Shown here piece after piece: positions 13,901-26,500 of a stretch of DNA of 64,000 bases. A program made the position numbers and the translations under genes. The notes under the pieces were generated by a model. The model was not told the DNA's origin. It searched no databases and worked only from the letters and a program-made list of their open reading frames with translations. Position 1 is the first letter of the stretch, and the number at the start of each line of letters is the position of its first letter. Source of the DNA: Chrysomallon squamiferum (lineage: Eukaryota; Mollusca; Gastropoda; Neomphalida; Peltospiridae); contig CM022679.1 in the NCBI GenBank assembly GCA_012295275.1, forward strand, positions 2,708,116 to 2,772,115. Direction: 5' to 3'.

Positions 13901-16900
13901 AGACACTATTAAAGTAATGTAAATGGAATAGATATCTGAGCAAGTATTAGGTCTATTTATCTTTACAGCCAATGCTTCATGATTAATGTATCAGTGACTT
14001 TGAAATGCTTTTCCATTGCTGACCCTTTATAGATTAAGAGTACTTCATGGAGTAGCTGACTTTTTTTTCACAGTTAGAGAATTTAAAATAATTAGATCAT
14101 CTGCAAACCATTTCAGTTAAACTGGTTCAGTTGTTCCTCATTTTGAAATAGTCTTCTTAAATAAATGTAATTAAAGCTTTTAAATGTTTTTAGTTATCTA
14201 ATCTTTTGAAGGTGTCTGCATATGACACTGATTTAGTTAACTTGTTTATCATTCAAATGTGTGTTTTTGAACTAACTAAACTGTAATTAATGAAGCTATG
14301 TTTAGGTTGTAATCTGTTATTTTCAACTCTGTTGCAGGAGAGTGTTTACAAAGCGACAACAAAGTTTCTTATCCCAAATGTCATCACTGGATACAATGCA
14401 ACAGTGTTTGCCTACGGTGCAACTGGTAAAAAATATTTTTAATACATTATGCTTTATTAAATTTACTTTTCAACATATTATTTGTTTCATTCTAATTCTT
14501 AAATCAGAAAAAGAATGGAAAATAATAAAATGTCTTTTAGTGCATCTTTTTTTTTATCTGATGTTTTAAAAAAATGTTTTGATTACATGTTCTAGACCAG
14601 TGGTGGCAAAACTATGACATGCAAGGGCATTTTAAGTGACAAGCATGACACTGAATACCTTGGACATTGATTTAATATATTCTCGAATGTTTTTGGTCAC
14701 ATAATTCAAAAGTTAATAAAAGGGAATTAAAAGTAGTGGGTGAGAGTAGAACATAGCATGTATATTCCTATACTTGTGTGTTAAAATCATAATGTAATAT
14801 ACCATTTAACAATATAAATTTGGAAGTGACACACAGCAATGTAAAAATGACTAAGATACAAAAGTATTGATGTGTCTAGCATCAAAGTTTTGCCACCACT
14901 GTTCTAGACAAAGGTAAGAAAAAATAGGACAAATTAGCTGCATATTATGAAAAGTTTAAATATTTTAATTCTTTTATTTTTAATTTAAACTATTCACCTT
15001 TAAAACTATTCTTTGTTGTTGTTGTTTAGTGTCCATAAAAGTATGCATAAAATATAAATCCATTTTGAAACTTTAAAGAAAAAATCTGAATTGTGCTTTT
15101 AACACTGCAATGCTACAAAAATTCATTCTGTATTCTAGATTCAAATACATATGTATGAAAACTAAGCCTAATGTAACACGAATTTCATTGTTTTTTAATT
15201 TAATCAATTTTTTTATTGTACCTTTTATAAAATACACTTTTTAAGAAGCATTAATCTTGATAAAAACTATAAATAAGGTTACATAATTTGAATAAAAGTA
15301 ATTTAAAAGCTGAAATTGATCAGCTTCACCTGGTACCACACACAAATTTTTGTTAAAGGAAGCATTGTGTTAACAGGTGCAGGAAAAACGTACACCATGC
15401 TGGGAACTGACTCACAGCCAGGAATCATGGTGCGCACACTCAATGACTTGTTTCTTGAAATGGACAAGACCAGTGGTGACATGGCATATAAAGTCACCAT
15501 GGCATACCTGGAGGTAAATCATTTTTAAAACCCACCTGAAGTTCCTGTATTTCTTTTCTGGAGGAAAAAGTATTAATTTTTTTACTAAGAATGTATAAAT
15601 CAACTATTCCTTACTTGCAATCTTTAAGGACAAGTAACACATGTTATTTGTATGTTAACATTTAGTAGACATTTTAAAATGCACAGTCAAATGATAACTC
15701 TATAAAAGATGATTTAAATGCTTTAAATTAAAAAATATTTTGTTGGGTTTTTGAAAATGGAATATTGATTATGACATTACATATTAATAAATGTGACAGT
15801 TTTCAGATATATTATTATCTTAAACCTTTCTTAATTTGTGGTATGCTATCTGTGATTAGTTGATGTTCTACCAAATATTCACTTTCGACTATTTCCCAGT
15901 GGCAGCAACAGTCTTTTTTAATTTGTTCATTTTAGAGGTATATAAATCCCATACATTTTATCATTATTCAAAAGCTGTGCATTTGACACTTAATAAGCCA
16001 CATATTAGAAGAATGTTAGCCATGATATAAGCCATGTATTAGAAGAATGTTATTCCACTGTTTAGATCTACAATGAGATGATTCGTGACTTACTGAATCC
16101 ATCATCTGGAATTCTGGATCTGAGAGAAGATTCTCGAGGAAATGTGCAAGTGGCTGGTCTCTCAGAGGTCACGGCTGAGTCAACTGAAGAAGTAAGTCTT
16201 GCAGTGCTAGTCCAGCTGACACAAACTACTTGTAATAAACAGTGAGAACTTCTCTCTTAACACTGGATTCTTTCTATGAGCATCCCAGTTCAAATCTGTA
16301 CAAATAAAAGACTTAAAGTGTAATGGATTCTTTTATAAAATTGTTTGTTAACATGTTCTGATAAAAATAATAAAATTATCGTACATGATAAAATCTGCAA
16401 AACAGAATATTTGATAATGTTTACTTTCTTTCATCCATTAGAATGCTTTCATAAACATTATTAATTTTTCACTGCCAGGTAATGAAGATGTTAATGAAAG
16501 GTAATTTAGAAAGAACTCAGGAGCCCACAGCAGCCAATAAAACATCCTCACGATCGCACGCCATCTTGCAAGTGATAGTGAAACAGCGGAATCGCATTCG
16601 CAACACGATGCAGGAAGTGCGTACAGGGAAACTTTACCTCATCGACCTCGCGGGCTCTGAGCGGGCAGCTAACACAATGAACAGAGGCAAACGCATGGTA
16701 GAGGGCGCTCACATCAACAGATCTCTGCTGGCTCTGGGAAACTGCATCAATGCACTCAGTAAGACCATTTTTTTTTTTTACAACAAATGTAAAATATTCA
16801 GTAACTTTTATAAACTATGCTGATTTATCTACATTCAAAGAAAAAAAAAAATTCTTTCATCACTTGTTATTATTTATAAGTTTATCCTAAAATACAAATA

Positions 16901-19900
16901 CAACAATCATTTGAAATTACACAGAATGTATCAATAACAGTAAGTTTCAAAAAAAAAAAAAAAATTACCTTGGAGGTGCTGGAGGTGTTTTTTCAAAAGG
17001 TGTGCAATTTTAAATTATTTAGTACTATTATTATTATTGTCAGTATTGTTGTTGTTGTTGTTATTATTATTTTTAATAGCTTTCGATGTTTCAGTTTTGA
17101 AAGAGTAAAGATAATTTTGTGAAGTATTTATTTATAAAATAAATATTTTATTTTTATAATAAGAAATAAATGTTTAAACTGCAGGTGACAAGAACGGACC
17201 TCGCTATGTGAACTACCGAGACAGCAAGTTGACTCGACTACTGAAAGATGCGCTGGGAGGAAACTGTAAAACTGTGATGATAGCTCACATCAGTCCGTCC
17301 AGCCTCCATTTTGAAGAGTCTCGTAACACACTGGTGTACGCTGACAGAGCTAAACAGATCAGAACAAAGGTATGTGGTCATTAGTTTTAAAAAAATTATA
17401 TATATACATGTGTGTTTATATGTTTATGTACATATACACATAGATAGATATAGATATATATATGTATATGTATATGTATATACATAAATTTGTTTTATTG
17501 AATTTTTCAGGTTCGTAGAAATGTGATTGATGTGTCATACCACATTGCACAGTATTCCAACATAATTACAGAGCTGAGAGAGGAGATACAGAGACTTCGA
17601 GTTAAACTCAACGAGCAGTCACCCACACCTAAATCTCACGGTGTCGCAAACATACAGGCTGTCCAGTGTGAGTTGTCTCCTCCTAGTATTGCTGCTTTTA
17701 CTTAGAAGAATAATTAGTTCTGTTTACTGTAATCTTATACATACTGTCATTCCAATTTTTAATTTGCCTTGGTTACCTTACCACTTATCTCCTAATTCTT
17801 GTATCTGAAACAGATTTGACAGGTGATAATTCATTGCATTAAGAGTATCATGTTAGATAATAAAATATGTTAATTTGCTGATTGTCAGGTTTTATTTTGC
17901 AAAGGTTTATCTATGTACTGAATTCAATGGTATACATCTGTATTATGAAATACATACATAATGTTTATAGGATGTAAATCAGTTTAATTAATTAATTTTT
18001 TATATTATTTTATTTTATTTTATTTTATTGCATTTTATATTTATTTTATTTTTTAAAATTTTTATTTAATTTCGTTTTTATTATTATTTTTTAGATCTGT
18101 TTAAGTTTGTTGGTTTTGTTTTCAGCTAAAGTATTTTTTTTGGTGGAACATAATTTAATTAATTTATTATTTGTTTTTTGGGAGGGATTGTTTTATTTTA
18201 CATCTACTGGTTTTGCTTTCGGCTGAAATGTTTAATAAGTGAAATATTATTTAATACATTTATTTCTATACTTATTTTTCTATTTTATTTCATTTTATTT
18301 TATTTTATTTTATTTTAAATTATTTTAAATATTTGTATCTGTGTTTTCAGCTGAAGTGATGGGAGCAAAGCGTGAGTCAGACAGGCAGGAGATGATTGCT
18401 CTCAAAGAACAACTGTTTGTCTGCTTCAAAGACCAGATGGAACTTAGGTAACATTAACACTGACAGTATACAACAAAAAATGCTTAAAATTAAATATAAA
18501 TGATATGCAGGTGAATGTGAGATAGAATACTACAAATATCAAATGGTATGACTTTGATGTCACTTGTGTACAGCTCTGAATAGAGTATACATTTACTCCA
18601 GTCTATGAATAATTTTGTTTAGGGTTCAAGTACTAAGAGTAAATTAGTGTTGGTTGTATATCCTTTGTATTTCATAGAATTTCATTACCATACATTATTA
18701 TTACAGAAATATTTTGAATATTAAGATAGTATGTCATATTTGGAGATTTTTACATTTATGCAATTTGGGATTTTTAAGAAAGTACATGTAGTTGGTAAAA
18801 AATATGAATTCATATTACAGGGATTTCATTCCTAGTTGGTAAATGTTATCTGATAAATAAAATGAATTTTGATATTCAGTTTACAGTGTAAGAAAGATGT
18901 TTTGTTTTGCAGACGCAGTTTGATGGAACTGAACAATGCAAGTATGGAAATCAGTCTGGAGATGAACCGAAACCAGCTTCTAATTAGCGAGTATGTCAAA
19001 ACTTTAGTTATTAAAACAACAAATATTAATTAAGATTCTGTTTAAGAAACACAGTTAAATTAAACATGTAGCATTTGACATTCCATCTGTATTAGGTATA
19101 CAAATTTTGTAATGTTTTGATCATATATACCAAAATCCAATGAGTCTTATGTTCAGTCTATGCTATAATGTTGTATATTATTAAAATTCTGTTTATGAAA
19201 ATAAATATATATTTGTTTGTTTTAGGTGGGAAATTGAAAAGGCCAGAGCAATGAAGAACAGAGAAAACACACAAGTCACTGATTTTGTAGGTGAGGGAAT
19301 AAATAGTTTTAATCTGTTCACTGATGTATTTACAGCTGTCTTTATTGTATTGTCAGTTTTAGTAAACAAAACACCACTAGAAAATACTGTTTATTATCAG
19401 GTTTATTATCTATCTTTTGATTTTAGTGAAAACTGTTACATTCAGTAGTGTTAATAAACTTAATTTTTTTAAATTAATAGGAACATTATAAAATAATAAT
19501 TATATTTTGTGTTGGGGGTGTCTTCTAATTTATTTTGAAGATTTCATTTTATTTATTTATTTATTTTAACTTATTTATTTATTCATATATTTTTTATTTT
19601 TTATTTTTTTTACTTTATTTTTTTGTTCCTCTAAAGTAAAGTAAAGTGTATGTAATGTTAATCTAGCTGAGATTAACATGCGAGTGTGTTTCAGATAACG
19701 ACACAGAGAAGGGAAGTCTGGAGACCCAGTCGCAGCCCGAGGAGATCCGAGTAGCGAGAGAAGAGATCAAAGTTTTACACGACGAGAAGAGGAAGACTGA
19801 GAAACTGAGAATGACTGTGAAGAAAGAACTGGAAGTGGCAAGACAGAAAACTGCTAAACTGGAAGAGGTAAGAGTTATCTACCCTGACTAATAAGTGTGC

Positions 19901-22900
19901 CATAAATGATTTTATTTATTTATAAAAACAACTGGAGATAGCTAGACAAAAAATTGTTAAACAGGAATCTATCCTGACAAATAGGTTACACAATCAGCTA
20001 ATTTGATTTTTACTGGGTATCATGTCCTCAAACATCTGGAGAAAAGTTCATATTTATGTAATTTTTATCTCATGTTTTATTTTATATCAATTCTTTCAGC
20101 ATTTTATCAACCATAATATTAGAAAATTCTGATGTCACATTTATTATTTCAGTCCAGAGAGGAGATATTTTATTGAAATATCTAAAATGTTTTATTTCAT
20201 CACAGTTCTCCATTATATCAGCAACCATAATCATCAAGAAATTTTTCTGTTACATTTGTTACTTTAGTTTCAGTGAGAATTAATATCTTAAAGATATCGT
20301 AATTTTTGTTTTTTTCTAGCAGTTCCCTCAGTTCAACAGAAGTGAAAATCATCATGATATTATTAATTTAGTTTCAGCATAATACATTTTTAAATTTTAT
20401 TTTGTATTTGTAGCAAATCCCACATCGTATCAGCAATCAGAATCAGCAGGAGATACTGCAGTTGTTGTGTCGAGTACATCAACTTGAGATTGAAAACCTC
20501 GAGGCAAAGTCTGTCAGTCTTCTGCGAGATTTCCAGATCAAAAAGAAAGACATGGTCATCACCCGATTTAAACATCATCGCAATCTCTGTTATGACATTA
20601 TCAAACAACAGCAACAGATTATAGAAGGTACACTTTGAAAAATCCCTTCAGAATATTTGTATTAATAAGAAAATATTAAACATTATTTTGATGGTGAGAA
20701 TAAATAAATAGCAGTAAATAAATAGCATATGATCAACACTACAGAAACAGATATATCTAAACAATATAGTTAATATACATGTATACTCATATCTAAACAA
20801 TATAGTTAATATCCATATATACTCATATCTAAACAACATATTTAGTATACCCTATAATATACACATGGTTAAATCAAATATGTTAATTAAAATCAATTTC
20901 AGATCACAATATAATTGTACCAAAAGAGTTGGAAGAACTATACGCTGTTTACAAATTGGAAAAAGATGACAAGATTCTTAATGGAGATGAACCAGGGTCA
21001 TCACCAAAGGTAAAGTTTTAATTTTTGTCTGCTGTTTATTTCTGAGAGTCAGCAGTTTTATAATACACAGGTCACAAATATTAAATCAGTCAATATTTTG
21101 TCATAAGTCTTTGTTTTTAAATATTAAAAAGTATTAAAACATTTTCTTTCACTTATTGGATTTTTAAAATATTGTCATGCACATTTACATATAAATACAA
21201 GTAATACACAAACACAGTTTGAAATAATAATATGGTTTACATGTTAAAATAGCTGTTACTCTTTTTTATAAACATAACAATATCTGGTATAATTTCAGTC
21301 TGGGATTCCAGTTCGACAAGGCAGCAGTCTCACAGATTCATCAGGGTCAGTTCTATTTTACAGCAAAGTTTTGTTAATATTTCTTAAGATTTTGCAGTAT
21401 TTATATTTGTTGCATTAGGTGGAGTGTATTAATATATTTTTTATGAAGATAGTTTCAACAAAAGAAACTATGTGAAGTATAGATATAACATTTTATTTTA
21501 TTTGAGTGAACAAAATTGCCAGACATTTTGAATTCTCTCAAAAGATAAGGTGATAAAATGAAGATAATGTCTGTAATTTCATCTAATAATATTAAGTATA
21601 ATAACAATTTATAGTTGTAGAAGAAGCAGTGATTATAATAATAATAATAATAACAGCAACAGCAATAGCAATGGAAATATAGATATTTAATGGTAATAAT
21701 AGCAATAAAACGTTGTTAATAACAAATCCTGCAGTAACAAATGTTATGTTTTTCAGAATGGACAATGGGAAAATATTCACACAAAGTGCTAAAGCCAGAC
21801 AGCTACAAGAATGTCAGACACTGAGTGGCGTCTGGAACAACTACTTACTCGGTGGTGAACGTGAGATCCCATCATCGTTGGTGTCATCGCAGCAGTCGTT
21901 TGAGGATCGGACACTAATTAGCACAAATACTCGCAACATTGCAGCACTGGCTGCAAAAAAGCGAACAAAAGTTCACAATGACTTGCTGAACACAGAAAAA
22001 CAGTTCAGTCGAAGTCTGTACCGGCCCCTGCCAGACATCAAAGACGAGCCTGTGCTGACTCCGAGCAGACTGGCCAAACATAACAAGACATTCACAGACT
22101 CAGCGGTCGCCCAGCCGCAGAGCGAGGACGAGCTGTCGCTGGTGTTGTCTGAGAAAGTCAGCGAGCACACGGAAGTCAGCCTGCCACCGATTAACGGGAT
22201 GGAAGAAAAGTACCGGGCAGGAGTGAAAAAACCCACAAAACAAGAGACTGAACTGAAACGCAAGAAACGAGGAAGAGTTGATAACAGTTACTCACAGCAG
22301 GTTTGTTTTTTAATTGTTTTAATTATAACTGAGTTGATAACAGTTACACACAGCAGGTTTTTTGTTTTTTTATTGTTTTAATTATAACTGAGTTGATAAC
22401 AGTTACAGCAAGTTTTTTTTTTATTGTTTTAATTATAACTGAGTTGATAACAGTTACACACAGCAGGTTTTTTTTTTATTGTTTTATTTATAACTGAGTT
22501 GATAATAATTTCACACAACAGGTTTGTAGTCATTTATTTTTATTTTTTTAATGCTTTTTTCTGGGGAGGGGTTGTTATTTTGTTTTAAAACTTTTAATAA
22601 TATGTCTTGATTTAATTATAACTGAGTTCATACGCAACAAATTTTTAACTTTGATTTTATTTTTTATAAATATATACTTACCTTATACAACATAAATAAC
22701 TGAAATTATATATAATATAATCAAAGAATAATAATGTGTACATTGATTACTCCATCTGTTTGTTTATTTTCAGGTTACCAAGGTGTCAACAAAGAAAAAT
22801 ACTTCAACCAACAATGGAAATAAAAATGGTGGACGAAGAAGAACAAAACCAGATAAATGTATTTATTTTAATATTTTATATTTCTTTATGACACAGGAGA

Positions 22901-23506
22901 ACTTAATAAAACATACATTCGGAGAAATAATTATAATCATAAAAACATATTATGGAAAGTGAATTAAATAGGCTGTTATTAAATTTTATAACAATGATAT
23001 TGATATTGGTAAGTTTTTGGTATTTTGTAATTTCATTTTAAATGATGAAATATTGGCAAAAACAAATATAATTTCACTTAATATTCTTATTAAATTTAAA
23101 AGTCTTGAATTTGAGAAGATGATGTCTATCATTAATAGTTTTGATTTAAATTGTCAGTATTTATCAACATACTTGGAATAATTATAATACATACTGTATT
23201 TTTTCAAACACTGCTGGATTGGTGGATCTGACAATGTAAGAAATATGAATCATTGTACTTACAGGCATATGTGTTTTGTTTTGTGTATTGTGTGTGTGTT
23301 AGAGAGAGAAATAGGCTGTGTTTGAGAGTACAGCAGTATTTTTTAATTGTTTATTTATTTATTTTTATGTTTCAGTGCCCACATCTGACTCCTCTAATGT
23401 GAGTACACCACAGACAAAAACTAACGAGAAAAAAGTCCTTCCCACAATTCCCACTTATCGCCGTGGAGATATAGCTGTTATGGGTTTCAGTTTACCAAGA
23501 TATTAA
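10970..23506 (+). CDS. KIF19: KIF19-like kinesin-8 motor protein (N-terminal exon missing)
   Basis: Coding exons: 10970-11080, 14338-14425, 15377-15513, 16066-16191, 16479-16758, 17185-17369, 17511-17667, 18351-18447, 18913-18990, 19226-19290, 19695-19867, 20414-20627, 20903-21009, 21299-21345, 21757-22300, 22774-22858, 23376-23506 (stop). They join with GT-AG sites and conserved phase into 874 codons plus stop. The motor domain shows a P-loop GATGAGKT (residues 64-71 of the visible part), switch [10 protein letters not shown] (174-182), switch II DLAGSE (210-215), [16 protein letters not shown] and [12 protein letters not shown]. The opening segment [18 protein letters not shown] is a KIF19 signature. 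Coiled-coil stalk segments follow (about 325-600), then a low-complexity basic tail ending at 874. KIF19 is a plus-end-directed motor that shortens microtubules at motile-cilium tips (family knowledge). About 40 residues containing the first beta strand (VALRVRP-like) are missing. Confidence 0.93.
11081..14337 (+). other. KIF19 intron, 3.26 kb
   Basis: Bounded by ctcag|gtagcc and ttgcag|gagagt. AT-rich unique sequence. I see no recognisable mobile element, exon or long microsatellite inside. Confidence 0.7.
14590..14597. repeat. Left 8-bp target-site duplication of the hAT MITE
   Basis: ttctagac, identical to 14902-14909 on the other side of the element. Confidence 0.9.
14598..14901. mobile_element. 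Non-autonomous hAT-type DNA transposon (MITE)
   Basis: A 304-bp element with terminal inverted repeats starting cagtggtggcaaaact at both ends (16 bp perfect, then one mismatch followed by tga). It is flanked by a perfect 8-bp duplication ttctagac at 14590-14597 and 14902-14909. An 8-bp target duplication plus a CAGNGG-type terminus is the hAT superfamily hallmark. The interior has no open frame that could encode a transposase. It sits in the KIF19 intron 14426-15376. The identical target copies suggest a fairly young insertion. Confidence 0.9.
14902..14909. repeat. Right 8-bp target-site duplication of the hAT MITE
   Basis: ttctagac, identical to 14590-14597. Confidence 0.9.
20745..20850. 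repeat. ~41-bp tandem repeat in a KIF19 intron
   Basis: About 2.5-3 copies of a unit containing atctaaacaatatagttaat followed by an atatactcat segment. It lies in the intron 20628-20902, 50 bp before the next exon, and does not include the splice site. Confidence 0.8.
22277..22540 (+). repeat. Tandem minisatellite that copies the KIF19 exon end and its 5' splice site
   Basis: Five units start gttgataacagtta or a variant, at 22277, 22333, 22392, 22443 and 22498. The first unit is the last 24 coding bases of the 544-bp KIF19 exon plus its donor. The GT of the five donor-like junctions falls at 22301, 22357, 22412, 22467 and 22522, spacings of 56, 55, 55 and 55 bp. Unit 3 has cagcaa|gt instead of cagcag|gt. 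A decayed sixth piece (aactgagttcatacgcaacaa) is near 22620. Use of a later donor would extend the exon and shift the frame of the following exon. Confidence 0.9.
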
Positions 23507-26500
23507 AAAAAAAAAGTGCCATCTGCTTAACTATATGAAGACGTTTGACTTCCATTAAGAAATGAAAATAATACTTTCCTGACAACTTTTGAAATGTATG
23601 ACAATAGTCATATTGTGGCTTTCATTCAGTTTATTGGATCTGTTATGCATGAGTTAAATATATAAACTTAGCTTTTTTTTTTTTAGTTAATATTGTAAGT
23701 TTATTATGTCAGCAAAATAATTAGATATATATATATAAAGTTTAAATACAAATTTTGAAATATGTTTTAAAAAAAATTTGATTAGTGAAGTGTATAAAAG
23801 GAGACAAAAATTTAAAAAACATTAAAAAAATCACCACAAAAAATGTTTATTATACTTTATTAGAGAAAAAAGAATAATATTTTGCAGTTTATTTATTTTG
23901 GCAAAAAAGCAAAAAATTTTGTTTTGTAGATTAAAAATCATTTCTCTGTTTTTTGTGACCAGAATCAATGTGGAATTTTTTTCAGCATCATTTATAAATG
24001 ATTATGTTTCATAAAAACTCAAAAGAAATATTGTTGTACATTTAATTTACCATGACTTGAATTATCAGTTTTAGTCATGTTAGTATTAATTTATTTTTTA
24101 AAAACTTTTAATGTAGAATTTTTGAATTCATTATTAAAACAGGAAAGTGATCTCTTAGTTCTACATAAATATTTAAAAAAAAAATTATTACCATCTTATG
24201 TTGGTTCTTACAAATGGAATAATTTAAGAATTTTTGATATTAGAATTGTATTTATTTTGTTTTCTTAATTTCATAGTAATAATTTCAAATAAAAATTAAA
24301 GGCTTTAATTTATTTTTGTTTAATAAAATTTTGAAGAAATGCAAGTCTGAAATGAATAGTGACAACAGTTTTTTTTGTTGTTGTTTCATGCTAATTGTTA
24401 TTCTTTTTTTTTTTCCTTGCCATATTTTGGATATGCAGTTATAACCAAAATTATTGCATTGGTCTGTGGATGTAACTGTCACTGTTACAGTCACTAAATG
24501 TGATTATGTTGCACATGGATATTAAAAATGTTCCCTTTTGGCTTGGAAAATCTAAACAATGCACAATAAATGGACTTTTGTTATTGGATGGAAAACTCTG
24601 AACTAGCCAATCAAAATAGAGAATAAATCTGTGACATAGAACGCAGAAGAAACAATTGTTTAACAACTTTTTATATATCCTATCCATTACAATGCAGAAT
24701 TTGGATAATACTGAAATCTTGTCACAACTGAAAGGGTTAATATAAATATTGCTTGGTGTAGTCTGCTTCTCTCATCCAGCACAAAGATTTTTTTTTTTTA
24801 TTTTTTTTTTTTTTTTTTACCATTTGAAGAAATCATATCAGTGTCTTCATTGTCTGGGGGGTTTGTAAACTTTTTTCTTCATTCTAATCCATGTCATATC
24901 TAACAAACAATTTATTACAGTAAAGACTGATGTGAAAAACAGGGTAGAGTGATTTATGTATTTTTTTGGCAGATGTTTTCTTGTTAATATCATTACTAAA
25001 ATGTAATAACAATGATGATGATGATGATAACAATATAAATAAAGGCAGCAGAAAAACGTTTTAATTAAATTTTAATTTAAAAAAGAAAAAAGAAAAAAAA
25101 AAATTCATTTACATAAATGTGTGTTAAAACATACCTGTACAAAAATAAAGGCAACATTTCTTTAAATATACCTGCAAAACTATTTCATGTGTTTCTCATT
25201 ATGCATATCTTTGTGAATCTTGTAAATATTCATATAATTTTAAAATACATAAAATCTCAAACTGCTTGGATTAACATACCAGAATCTCTGTGCTGTTGGT
25301 TGAAATACATTGCACTAATAATTTTAATTTATTATATTTATTCATAACATTTAAACAACTTTATAATTATGTTTCATTTAATGCTAATACTGTGATATTT
25401 TATTAAAACTAATTTTATAAAAAAAACATTCTACCTGTATATTTATTATTTCTTGATATTATCATTTTTGTTTAATGTAAATATACATGAATGCATATTA
25501 TTGTCATCTTATTGTCCTTATTTTTCAATAAACATGTGAACTTTTTAAATATTTTCTGATACACTGGGACTTGGTTACTGTTGGAAGAAAGCTTTAAAAA
25601 CAAAATAATGTTTTTTTTTGTTGTTTTTTTCTTTTACATTGATAAGCAGTACAAACAAAATACATCAACAATTACAGAACTGTTGTATTTTGAACTGTTG
25701 CTACATACATAAATCATATCAGAATTGAATAAAAAGAATTTCAAGTCATGTATATAAAAGATTTTAAATTGTTTATGTTTTTTACAATCAATTTTGTCTG
25801 TTTTGATTGTTCATTGGACTGATCTTAATGGCATTTTTGTTTTTTCTTCAGGATATTAAATTTATTTTTTCATCTTTTAAAACAGATTTCATTTGCATAA
25901 TGGATTTAACGGTGGACATTATTATTTTATTAAAGGTTATAATATCAAATCCAAATTATTTTCCAAAAGTGTCTGAAACAAAATTAAAATCTAATAAACC
26001 AGTAAAACGTGGTCTTGCCTGACAGTAACAGATGTCTTATTATCCAATCAAAAATAATGTTATGATTCCAACTGATTAGTAAAATCTTGTTTTGCATAAT
26101 GTTGTGTTTGTAAGTTTGTCATCAATTAATGGTTTTAAATTTCTCTTTTTAGTCAACACATGGTGCAGACTGAATACGTAACCATTTTCTTTTTCTTTTT
26201 TAAATCAATATTGTAATTCTTTTTTTATTTAAAATCAAACTACTCATAAAAACTGTTGAATATCAATGTTGTCTCATGAAGGAACATTTTAATTTAATTT
26301 TTTATTTATAGTAAAATTTAGTTATTGATGAATCATCTTAAACCTGATTAGAGATAAATCTTATTGATTTTACTCTTGAAATAGTTTTTTTTTTTTTTTT
26401 TTTTTTTTATATGATCAGTGATGAAAATATAAAAGTGTGTACCTACTTTTTAGTTCCCAGAGATCTTTGATATTCAGCTTTATTAGTAATGGAGAATTTT

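Noticed and set aside
19251-19448. 65-codon open frame read as a separate small protein
   Set aside because: Its first part is KIF19 exon 19226-19290; the rest is read-through into the intron past the donor at 19291.
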